DNA from: Methylobacterium brachiatum
Lineage (GTDB): Bacteria > Pseudomonadota > Alphaproteobacteria > Rhizobiales > Beijerinckiaceae
DNA length: 64,000 nucleotides
NCBI RefSeq assembly: GCF_020523825.1
Contig: NZ_JAJALK010000024.1
Coordinates: 1 to 64,000, forward strand
Direction of reading: 5' to 3'
In this document: positions 25,476 through 33,011 of the stretch, one piece after another
How positions within the stretch are numbered: position 1 is the first letter of the stretch
Layout: every line of letters begins with the position of its first letter
Position numbers and translations under genes: made by a program
The notes under the pieces: model-generated
The model's input: the letters and a program-made list of their open reading frames with translations, nothing else
What the model was told of the DNA's origin: nothing
Databases searched by the model: none

Positions 25476-27476
25476 TCAGTGCCGCGGCAGGCTGTGCAGC
25501 GCCTTGAGGAACACGTCCACGTCGGATTTGGTGTTGTAGAAGGCCAGCGAGGCCCGCACCGACTGGTCGATTCCGAACCGGCGCAGGGCCGGCAGGGCGC
25601 AGTGATGGCCCGAGCGCACCGCGATGCCGTGCGCGTCGAGATGGTGGGCCACCGCCTCGTTCTCCTGCCCCTCGATCACGAAGGACATCACGCTCGCCTT
25701 CTCGCGGGCCGTGCCGATCAGGCGCAGGCCCTTCACCTCGGCGAGGCCGGCCTGCGCGTAGTCCAGCAGGTCATGCTCGTAGGCGGCGATCGCCGGCAGG
25801 CCGATGCGCTCCAGATAGTCGAGCGCCGCGCCGAGGCCGACCGCGCCCGCGATGTCCGGTGTGCCCGCCTCGAACTTCTCCGGGGCGCCCTTGTAGACGG
25901 TCCGGGTGAAGGTGACGTCCTCGATCATGTGGCCGCCGCCCTGCCAGGGCGGCACCGCCGCGAGCAGGTGCGTCTTGCCGTAGAGCGCCCCCACCCCGGT
26001 CGGCCCGAACACCTTGTGGCCGGAGAAGACCAGGAAGTCGGCGTCGAGGGCCTGCACGTCCAGCGGCATGTGCGGCGAGGATTGCGCCGCATCGACCAGC
26101 ACCGGCACCCCGTAGGCATGGGCCAGGGCGATGATCTCCCGCACCGGGTTCACGGTGCCCAGCGCGTTCGCCACATGGGTCACCGAGACGATCTTCGTCC
26201 GGCCCGAGAGCAGGGCCGCGTATTGCTCGAAGATGATCTCGCCCCGGTCGTTGACCGGGATCACCCGCAGCGTCGCCCCGGTGGCCTGGGACAGGAGCTG
26301 CCACGGCACGATGTTGGCGTGGTGCTCGATGGTCGAGACGATGATCTCGTCACCCGGGCCGATATGGGCCCGGCCGAAGGAATGGGCGACGAGGTTGATC
26401 GCCTCCGTGGTGCCGCGCAGGAAGACAATGTCATCCTTCGAGGGGGCGTTGAGGAAGCGGCGCACCGCCTCGCGGCCGCCCTCGAACAGGTCCGTGGAGC
26501 GCGCCGCCAGGGTGTGGGCGGCCCGGTGGATGTTCGAGTTGTGCCGCCCGTAGAATTCCGAGGTCGCGTCGATCACGGCCTGCGGCTTGTGGGTGGTGGC
26601 GGCGTTGTCGAGCCAGACCAGCGGGTGGCCGTTGACGCTCTGGTGCAGGGCCGGGAAGTCCCGGCGGACATGCTCCACGTCGAACGGCGCCGCCACCGGG
26701 CTCGATCCCTGGGCGGTGAGCCGCGGGGCGGGACCCGGATAGCGTGCGGGCTCGACCCGTGGGCTCGCCGGCGCCTTGCGGGCCGGGCCCGGGCCGGCAT
26801 TCAGGAAGTAGTAGTCGGAGACCGGAGCCTCGGGCGCCCGGGACAGGTGCCCGGTCCGCGCGAAGCTCTCCTGGGCGACATCGACGCCCTGCCGGGACGG
26901 GTCGGCCGGCACCAGCTGCGGCGCGATCGCCTGCGCGAAGGCGTTGGCGCGGGGATGATCCCCGGCCACCTGACGGTGCAGGTCGGGACCGCCCGGGAAG
27001 GCCGCCGGCGCGCTCGGGAAGCCGAAATCCGGCAGGACCGGGCGCGGACTCGCCGGGTGGACCGGCGGGATCGCGGCGGTGTCGAAGAAGGCCGGGCTCG
27101 CGGGGGCGGGGTTCGGTACGGTCGGGCCGCTGAGGCCCGGCACACCGAGGGCGGGCCCGCCGAACGACTTGGCCGCGAGTGCGGATCCGTCCGGCTGCAG
27201 GCCGGAGGGCTGCAGGCCGGAGGGCTGCCCCCCGGCCGGAACCGATGGGATTCCCGTGGCCGCGCTCGGGAACGGGGCGCCGCCCGGTCCCTGCGGCAGG
27301 CCTTCGAGGGCCTGCGGGACCTGGGGTCCCGCGGGCAGCGTCGGGGCGAAGGGCTGGCTCGCGGCCTGCCCCTGCTGGTAGATCTCCCGGGCGAGGCGCC
27401 CGATCAGATCGCTATGGGCGAGCTCGGCCGGGCTCGCCTCCGGTCGACCGAAGGCCAGTCCCTCAGGCATAGTCAT
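25476..27476 (-). CDS. Encapsulin cargo cysteine desulfurase (SufS-like, with long N-terminal extension)
   Basis: A 666-aa PLP enzyme that converts cysteine to alanine and a persulfide. The catalytic domain starts near residue 265 and is typical SufS class: DNAATTHKPQAVID, STIEHHANIVPWQ, PLP lysine Lys488 in FSGHKVFGPTG and catalytic Cys626 in SGHHCALP. The preceding 260 residues are Pro/Gly/Ala-rich and disordered, with the repeat PSGLQPSGLQPDG, matching the extension known to target this enzyme into family 2 encapsulins. It overlaps the shell gene by 14 bases. It is predicted to sit inside the shell and supply or store sulfur. A terminator follows. Confidence 0.93.
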   Translation of the reverse strand: MTMPEGLAFGRPEASPAELAHSDLIGRLAREIYQQGQAASQPFAPTLPAGPQVPQALEGLPQGPGGAPFPSAATGIPSVPAGGQPSGLQPSGLQPDGSALAAKSFGGPALGVPGLSGPTVPNPAPASPAFFDTAAIPPVHPASPRPVLPDFGFPSAPAAFPGGPDLHRQVAGDHPRANAFAQAIAPQLVPADPSRQGVDVAQESFARTGHLSRAPEAPVSDYYFLNAGPGPARKAPASPRVEPARYPGPAPRLTAQGSSPVAAPFDVEHVRRDFPALHQSVNGHPLVWLDNAATTHKPQAVIDATSEFYGRHNSNIHRAAHTLAARSTDLFEGGREAVRRFLNAPSKDDIVFLRGTTEAINLVAHSFGRAHIGPGDEIIVSTIEHHANIVPWQLLSQATGATLRVIPVNDRGEIIFEQYAALLSGRTKIVSVTHVANALGTVNPVREIIALAHAYGVPVLVDAAQSSPHMPLDVQALDADFLVFSGHKVFGPTGVGALYGKTHLLAAVPPWQGGGHMIEDVTFTRTVYKGAPEKFEAGTPDIAGAVGLGAALDYLERIGLPAIAAYEHDLLDYAQAGLAEVKGLRLIGTAREKASVMSFVIEGQENEAVAHHLDAHGIAVRSGHHCALPALRRFGIDQSVRASLAFYNTKSDVDVFLKALHSLPRH

Positions 27477-28854
27477 GGTAGTTGCCGAGGAGGACGTTAT
27501 CGAGGCGGGCGATCGCGTCCTCGACCAGCACGGCGGCCGAGAAGTAGCGGGTCACCAGGTGCGAGGCGATCGAGTGGTCGTTGGTGCCCATGTAGCGCAC
27601 CGACAGGCCGGGCTCGATCTCGCCGGTCACGCCGGACTTCTGCAGGCCGACCACGCCCTGCTCGCCCTCGCCGACGCGCAGCAGCAGGATCGCGGTGGTC
27701 TCGGCGCCGGTCACCGGATCGATGTCGATCGGCAGCTTGTCGCTCGGGATCAGCGGGACGCCGCGCCAGGTGATGAACGGCGCGCCGAACAGGTGGACGA
27801 CGACCGGCGGCACGCCGCGGCGGGTGGCCTCACGGCCGAAGGCCGCGATGGCGCGCGGATGCGCCACGAAGAAGGCGGGCTTCTTCCAGACCAGGGTCAA
27901 GAGCTCGTCGAGATCGTCCGGCGTGGGCGGGCCGCCGCGGGTGGGGATGCGCTGGCGCGGGCCGACCTCGTTGAGCAGGCCGAATTGCGAGTTGTTGAGC
28001 AGCTCCCACTCCTCGCGCTCCTTCACGGCGTCGACGGTGAGGCGGATCTGCTCGCGGAGCTGGTCGATCTCGTTCGAGTAGAGGTCGGTGACGCGGGTAT
28101 GGGTGTTGAGGATCGTCTGGATCGTCGAGAGGTGATACTCGCGCGGATGCGCCTCGTAATCGACGAAGGTGGTCGGCAGGCGCGGCTCGCCGGTATGGAC
28201 CGCCAGCAGTTCGATGCCCTGCTCGCCGTGCGAGCTGGTATGGCCCTTCAGCCGCTCCTGCTCCTCCCGGTACTGGGCGATCTTGGCGCGGATCTCGTCG
28301 TTCTCAAGGGCGTCCGGATCGAGGGTCAGGAGGGTGACCGCCGAGAGCGCCTTGACGGCCGGTGTGGGTCCGCCGGCACCGAGCAGGTCGCCGTCACCGA
28401 AATAATCGCCCCGAGTGGCCAGACCCTGGCGCAGGCGGCCCTTGTAGGGCCCCGAGAAGGTCAGCTCGACCGTGCCGTCGGCCACCACGGTCAGGGTGCG
28501 GGTCCCGGCGCCCTCCTCGTGGATGATCTTGCCGGCCTTGTGCTTGCTCTCGGTGAAGCGGTCGGCGAGCTTTGCCAGCTCGGCATCGCCCAGGCGGCTG
28601 AACAGCGGCACCGCCCGCAGCGAGGCGGGGCGGATCGCCCGGTCCCTGTTCTCGGTGACGAGGTCGACGCGGCCGGGCCGGGCCAGCACGACGGCGCGCC
28701 GGTTGACGCGGTAGACGCCGCCCGCGACGTCCACGAACGGCAGGAGCCTGAGGAGCCAGCGCGGCGTGTTCGCCGCGTTCTGGACCGAGGTGACGGTGGC
28801 TGTCGCAAGATTGCGTGCCGCCGTGGCGCTCACGCTCAGACCGGGTCCACTCAT
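27463..28854 (-). CDS. Family 2 encapsulin shell protein with cNMP-binding domain (family 2B type)
   Basis: A 463-aa HK97-fold nanocompartment shell protein. Residues 80-185 form a cyclic-nucleotide-binding-like domain (VPLFSRLGDAELAKLADRF, then GKIIHEEGAGTRTLTVVADG), the insertion that separates family 2B from 2A. The shell core follows: VDYEAHPREYHLSTIQTILN, DQLREQIRLTVDAVKEREEW, NSQFGLLNEVGPRQRIPTRG, VKKPAFFVAHPRAIAAFGRE-like and VRYMGTNDHSIASHLVTRYF. The ATG at 28854 has GAGGA upstream. The gene is directly followed by its cargo desulfurase. The shell would be icosahedral and cytosolic; whether it binds cAMP/cGMP is untested. Confidence 0.92.
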   Translation of the reverse strand: MSGPGLSVSATAARNLATATVTSVQNAANTPRWLLRLLPFVDVAGGVYRVNRRAVVLARPGRVDLVTENRDRAIRPASLRAVPLFSRLGDAELAKLADRFTESKHKAGKIIHEEGAGTRTLTVVADGTVELTFSGPYKGRLRQGLATRGDYFGDGDLLGAGGPTPAVKALSAVTLLTLDPDALENDEIRAKIAQYREEQERLKGHTSSHGEQGIELLAVHTGEPRLPTTFVDYEAHPREYHLSTIQTILNTHTRVTDLYSNEIDQLREQIRLTVDAVKEREEWELLNNSQFGLLNEVGPRQRIPTRGGPPTPDDLDELLTLVWKKPAFFVAHPRAIAAFGREATRRGVPPVVVHLFGAPFITWRGVPLIPSDKLPIDIDPVTGAETTAILLLRVGEGEQGVVGLQKSGVTGEIEPGLSVRYMGTNDHSIASHLVTRYFSAAVLVEDAIARLDNVLLGNYHDYA

Positions 28855-29276
28855 CGTTCGTCCTCTTTCATCGCAATGGCAGGCGCGCCGCAGCATCGGC
28901 CCGCGTCTCCGCGAGCCGTCCCGCAGTCGATGCGGGCCGGGCGCAAGGTAAAAGGGGTGATGTCAGGGCCGAATGGCCACTGCGCTCAGAATAAGATCCG
29001 TTGTGTCGTGCAGCCGCGCAGCCGTTGACTGGCGGGACACTGTGCTCACCGCTGCGGCGAACCAGCACAGTCAAGGTAAGCCTTGATTCCGCACCGGGTC
29101 AACGAAATGATTTTTCCTATTTATCCTGCAGCCGTGGAATACCAGCCTTTAAAACGCCGACTCCATAGGAAATATGTGAAGCAACCCCGCATCGCGAGAG
29201 AATTTCCTTCTCGTCCGAACGTCGATCCCGCGGGATTTGCGGCTCTCGTCTCTGAAAAAAAATTTTCTTGCTCGGA
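28855..29276. promoter_or_regulatory. Regulatory gap between cysE and the encapsulin pair
   Basis: 420 bases without a gene, conspicuously AT-rich for this genome around 29105-29275. An inverted repeat TGTGCT-N17-AGCACA lies at 29041-29069 and could be an operator for the leftward encapsulin promoter. No clear terminator is visible after cysE, so both separate and read-through transcription are possible. Confidence 0.4.
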
Positions 29277-30119
29277 TCAGATCCCGTCGCCGAAGCCGAA
29301 AGACTGATCCATACTGCGCGCCGGCTCCTCGCCCGCGGCGAGGCGCGACACCACCCGGGCCGGCACACCCGCCACGGTGGTGTGGGGCGGCACGTCGTGC
29401 AGCACCACGGCGGCGGCGGCGACCTTGGCCCCCTCGCCGACGCGGATATTGCCGAGCACCTTGGCCCCGACGCTCAGCAGGACCCCGCGCTCCACCTTCG
29501 GGTGCCGGTCGCCGCTCTCCTTGCCGTTGCCGCCCAGCGTCACCGACTGGAGGATCGAGACGTCGTCGGCCACCACCGTGGTCTCGCCGATCACGACGCC
29601 GGTGGCGTGGTCGATGAACACGCCGGAGCCGATCCGGGCGGCCGGGTGGATATCGCAGCCGAACACCTCCGAGATGCGGCTCTGGACATGCAGGCTGAGC
29701 GTCGCCCGGCCCTGGTGCCAGAGCCAATGGGCGACCCGGTAGGCCTCCAGCGCCGCCAGGCCCTTGTAGAACAGGAACGGGTCGAGGTAGCGCCGGCAGG
29801 TCGGGTCGCGCTCCCGGATGGCGATCAGGTCGCGCGCGGCGTTGGCCCCGGCATGGGGGTCCGCCTCGAAGGCGGACAGGCAGAGGTCGCGCATCGACAG
29901 CCGGGCGAGGTCGCCGTCGCCCAGGCGGTGGGCGAGGCGGTACGCGAAGGCCTGGGCGAGGCTGCGCTGGTCCAGGATCGTCGCCTGGACGATCCCGGCA
30001 TAGAGCGGTTCCTCGACCAGGACGGCCTCGGCCTCGGCACGGAGTTCCGCCCACAGGTCGCCCTCGAGGGTGCCGCGGCCGGCGGCGCGCAGCGGCGGGA
30101 TCGCGGCCGAGGCCGTCAC
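29277..30119 (-). CDS. cysE: Serine O-acetyltransferase
   Basis: A 280-aa cytosolic enzyme that acetylates L-serine with acetyl-CoA, giving O-acetylserine for cysteine synthesis. The N-terminal helical domain contains DLWAELRAEAEAVLVEEPLY and the C-terminal left-handed beta-helix has the hexapeptide series and DIHPAARIGSGVFIDHATGV, LQSVTLGGNGKESGDRHPKV and RVGEGAKVAAAAVVLHDVPP, including the catalytic His of the DHATG motif. Its position next to the encapsulin/cysteine desulfurase pair matches known family 2 encapsulin operons and suggests it supplies cysteine for the cargo enzyme. Confidence 0.95.
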   Translation of the reverse strand: MTASAAIPPLRAAGRGTLEGDLWAELRAEAEAVLVEEPLYAGIVQATILDQRSLAQAFAYRLAHRLGDGDLARLSMRDLCLSAFEADPHAGANAARDLIAIRERDPTCRRYLDPFLFYKGLAALEAYRVAHWLWHQGRATLSLHVQSRISEVFGCDIHPAARIGSGVFIDHATGVVIGETTVVADDVSILQSVTLGGNGKESGDRHPKVERGVLLSVGAKVLGNIRVGEGAKVAAAAVVLHDVPPHTTVAGVPARVVSRLAAGEEPARSMDQSFGFGDGI

Positions 30120-30147
30120 GCCCGGAGGATCCGGATCTCGAGCGCCA

Positions 30148-30339
30148 TCAATGCACCAGCTGGAACAGGTCGGCGAGGTAGCGTTCCAGGGTCTCGTGGC
30201 CTTCGAACTTCACGTCGACCGTGGCCGAGTGGCCCTGCTGCTGATGGATGCCCACGATCCGGCCCCGGGCATGGCGCCAGATCCCCAGGATCTCCGCGAG
30301 GTCGAGCCGCTGGAACACCACCTGATCACCCTGCGCCAT
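30148..30339 (-). CDS. Hypothetical 63-aa protein in the cysE operon
   Basis: A 63-aa protein with ATG at 30339 and no signal peptide or membrane span. It is rich in His, Gln and aromatic residues (IWRHARGRIVGIHQQQGHSA) with a predicted beta-rich core (ATVDVKFEGHETLERYLADL). It is 28 bases upstream of cysE on the same strand and probably cotranscribed. I do not recognise the family. Its place at the head of the sulfur operon suggests a link to cysteine or sulfur metabolism, but the sequence alone does not show it. Confidence 0.6.
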   Translation of the reverse strand: MAQGDQVVFQRLDLAEILGIWRHARGRIVGIHQQQGHSATVDVKFEGHETLERYLADLFQLVH

Positions 30340-30647
30340 CGTCGCTGAACCTTTCGCGCTGCCGTCCTTGCGAGGGCCGATCCGGCCGGCCCGATTCGGA
30401 TGTCCGAAGCGGGGCCGGCGCGGCGCCGGACGGTCCCGGGAATGCCCTTCCGCCCGCCCCGCATCGGGGGAGAAGGTTTCGTTCGCAGATTGCCCCGGGA
30501 CCAGCATCATCTTCGCTAAGCCACTGAACGTGCTCGATAATCGATTGTTCAACGGCATTTGGCAAGGCTTGTTCCGGGACAGCCCGGCCGCTAACCCCAG
30601 GTCCTGGGATCGCCGGGGCGGTCCCCGATTCGGAAGGCGAGACCGCC
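30340..30647. other. Divergent regulatory region between cysE operon and YeeE/YedE pair
   Basis: About 310 bases without a gene, separating the leftward sulfur operon from the rightward transporter genes. It contains the palindrome-like GCTCGATAATCGATTGTTC near 30530-30550. Promoters for both directions are expected here; no known operator is recognised. Confidence 0.4.
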
Positions 30648-31061
30648 ATGAGCCCCTATCTTCCCCCCCTCGCGGGCGGCCTGCTGATCGGCCTGTCCGC
30701 CGCGATGCTCCTGCTGCTGAACGGCCGGATCGCCGGGATCAGCGGCCTGGTCGCCGGCCTCGGTCGGCCGGGACGCGCGCGCCGGCTCGCCGACGCCGCC
30801 TTCCTGCTCGGCCTGATCCTCGGGCCGCCGGCCTTCGCGCTGCTGGCCGGACACTGGCCGGAGATGCGGATCGATGCAGGCCTGCCGGTCCTGGCGCTCG
30901 CGGGCCTGCTGGTCGGTTTCGGCACCCGGCTCGGATCCGGCTGCACCTCCGGGCACGGGGTGTGCGGGCTCGCGCGGCTGTCGCCGCGCTCGATCGCGGC
31001 GGTGCTGGTCTTCCTCGCCACCGGCATGCTGACCGTGGCCGCCATGCGGGGGCTGCCGTGA
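30648..31061 (+). CDS. YeeE/YedE family protein, N-terminal half-transporter
   Basis: A 137-aa polytopic membrane protein of the YeeE/YedE (TsuA-like, PmpA-type) family, which moves thiosulfate or other sulfur species. About four hydrophobic segments are visible, with the diagnostic loop GFGTRLGSGCTSGHGVCGLA, whose cysteines are thought to relay the sulfur group. Most of these transporters are made as two adjacent half proteins or one long chain. Here the second half overlaps this stop by four bases. It is divergent from the encapsulin/cysE locus, suggesting sulfur import. Confidence 0.88.
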   Translation: MSPYLPPLAGGLLIGLSAAMLLLLNGRIAGISGLVAGLGRPGRARRLADAAFLLGLILGPPAFALLAGHWPEMRIDAGLPVLALAGLLVGFGTRLGSGCTSGHGVCGLARLSPRSIAAVLVFLATGMLTVAAMRGLP

Positions 31062-31516
31062 GCGCCGCCCTGCGCATCCTCGCGGCCCTGGCCGCGGGCC
31101 TCACCTTCGGGCTCGGCCTGGCGCTCTCGGGCATGCTCGACCCGGCCCGGGTGCGCGGCTTCCTCGACGTGGCGGGCGCCTGGGATCCCAGCCTGGTCTT
31201 CGTGCTCGGGGGGGCCGTGACGGTGTCGGGGCTCGGCTACCGCCTGAGCCGGCGCCTCTCCGGCCCGGTCCTGGATGCCCGGTTCGACCTGCCGGCCCGG
31301 CGCCGGATCGATGCCCCGCTGATCGTCGGCGCCGCCCTGTTCGGGATCGGCTGGGGCCTCTCGGGCTTCTGCCCCGGCCCCGCCGTGGCGGCCCTGTCCA
31401 CGGGGGCGGTTCCGGTCCTCGTCTTCGTCGCCGCGATGCTCATCGGCATGGCGCTGCACGGCCTGCTGCCGACCGCATCGGCGGAAACTCCGCGCGGCGT
31501 CGCGCCCCCGGCCTGA
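31058..31516 (+). CDS. YeeE/YedE family protein, C-terminal half-transporter
   Basis: A 152-aa membrane protein with GTG start overlapping the previous stop (GTGA). It has about four hydrophobic segments, the family signatures FGLGLALSGMLDPARVRGFL and GWGLSGFCPGPAVAALSTGA (with the conserved Cys in GFCPGPA) and a polar tail. With the preceding protein it would form one transporter. Sulfur-related substrate is inferred from family and neighbours. Confidence 0.88.
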   Translation: MSAALRILAALAAGLTFGLGLALSGMLDPARVRGFLDVAGAWDPSLVFVLGGAVTVSGLGYRLSRRLSGPVLDARFDLPARRRIDAPLIVGAALFGIGWGLSGFCPGPAVAALSTGAVPVLVFVAAMLIGMALHGLLPTASAETPRGVAPPA

Positions 31517-31561
31517 ACCGGGGCCGTCCGGACCGAGCGCGCCGCGATCGCGGCAGATCCC

Positions 31562-32680
31562 TCAGAGGCTCTCGATCCAGGTCTGCAGGATCGACAGGGG
31601 CTCCGGGCCACGATTCGGGCCGAAGCGCTGCACGGCGTCGCTCGGCACGAAGCCGAACCGGCGCTTGAAGGCGCGCCGGAAGGTGCGCTCGTCCGTGAAG
31701 CCGACCGCGTAGGCGATCCGCGCGACGCGCGCGGGCTGCGCCTCGTCTCGGATGAGCATCCGCATTGCGTGCATCAGGCGCCGGTCGCGGATGTAGGTGA
31801 CGATGCCGTTGGGCGCGAACACCCGGTAGAGGGTCGAGCGCGACAGGCCGAGGCGTGCGGCGATCAGGGCCGGCGAGAGCTTCGGGTTGCCGAGCTCCGC
31901 CTCGATGAACCGGCGGACCCGGATCCGCACATCCTGGTGCTGGACGGGGCTCCCCGTCTCCCGGCCGCGCAGCCAGGTCGCGCAGAGCTGGATGATCGCG
32001 GATGCCGACGCCAGGGCCTCGCGCTGATCCAGGCGGTCGCCGCAGGCCACGACATTGGCGACGAAGCTGTGGACCAGGCGCCCGAACGGGTCGCCGTCAT
32101 GGTCCAAGGGGCGGCCGTGCAGGGCGTCCGGATGACAACCCTGCTTCTCCAGCAGGGCACGGGGGATCACCACGTTCGTGGCATCGACGGCGTCCGCGAC
32201 GATGCGCACGGGCTGCGCCAGGTCGAACACGATGCACTGGACCTCGCTGACCGGCTCGGCGGCACGGTCCGTCTCGACCACGCTGCGGCCGCGCCGGTAG
32301 AATTGCAGCAGGATGTGATCGAGCCCTTGCTGCCGGATCATCTCCGGAGACCGCTCGAGGATATGGGCCGGCGCGATCACGTCGCCGACCAGCAGCTCGC
32401 CGAGGTGATAGCTGCGCATCGCGATCGGGACGCTGAGGTCGGTCTCCGGCCCGAAGCTCACCGAAAAGACCGGCGCCAGATGTGCCTGCCAGGCCCGGCC
32501 GAGGGCGTCCGGATCCTCGGGCGGCTCGAAGCGCAGGCACGCGATGCCGGTGGCGGGCGCCTCGGGCGCCGCCTCGCCCGGACGGGATGCCCCAGCGCCG
32601 GCATCGGGCGCGAACGATGCGGCCGGGGCCTGCCGGTGCTCGGCCGGGGCGGCGATGGCGGCGGCGCGGTGATCTCTCAT
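31562..32680 (-). CDS. AraC-family transcriptional regulator
   Basis: A 372-aa cytosolic regulator. Residues 1-45 are a disordered Ala/Pro-rich tail. The N-terminal sensing domain (about 50-215, AraC-binding-like, with SVPIAMRSYHLGELLVGDVI) is of the type that often responds to small organics, and the two-HTH DNA-binding domain is at about 255-365 (LSPALIAARLGLSRSTLYRV and ARVARIAYAVGFTDERTFRR). It is divergent from the autotransporter at 33012, which it may regulate; the effector molecule is unknown. Confidence 0.9.
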   Translation of the reverse strand: MRDHRAAAIAAPAEHRQAPAASFAPDAGAGASRPGEAAPEAPATGIACLRFEPPEDPDALGRAWQAHLAPVFSVSFGPETDLSVPIAMRSYHLGELLVGDVIAPAHILERSPEMIRQQGLDHILLQFYRRGRSVVETDRAAEPVSEVQCIVFDLAQPVRIVADAVDATNVVIPRALLEKQGCHPDALHGRPLDHDGDPFGRLVHSFVANVVACGDRLDQREALASASAIIQLCATWLRGRETGSPVQHQDVRIRVRRFIEAELGNPKLSPALIAARLGLSRSTLYRVFAPNGIVTYIRDRRLMHAMRMLIRDEAQPARVARIAYAVGFTDERTFRRAFKRRFGFVPSDAVQRFGPNRGPEPLSILQTWIESL

Positions 32681-33011
32681 AGTATCAGGCCTGCAATGAT
32701 CCCGATTCCCGTCGATCTACACCGGTCTTTCGACAGGCGTGATCGCGACGAATCGAATGAACACGCCGATTGGCTTCGCATCGCATCGCCACATCTCGGC
32801 GGGACCTTTCGGATGGTCTCTCGCCCCGGTCGGTCCGGATCAAGAGCGCGCATCACAGGGCCCCGCGGCATGCAGTATGTCTCAAAAGGGGTGAAGGAAG
32901 TGCCAAATCGCGCGCGCGCCGCATCCTGTGGCCGGGACGTCATAGCCTGTAAAACGTCCGTCCGCTTAAGGCCGGAGCCTTGCCTTTGCCGGGACCGATC
33001 GGACGTTCTTC
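32681..33011. other. Divergent promoter region between AraC regulator and autotransporter
   Basis: About 330 bases with no gene seen. It should carry the promoters of both divergent genes and any AraC operator. No obvious repeats recognisable by eye. Confidence 0.4.

Noticed and set aside
25233..27773. 846-codon frame antisense to the cysteine desulfurase and encapsulin genes
   Set aside because: Composition is that of a shadow frame; the opposite strand encodes well-known families.
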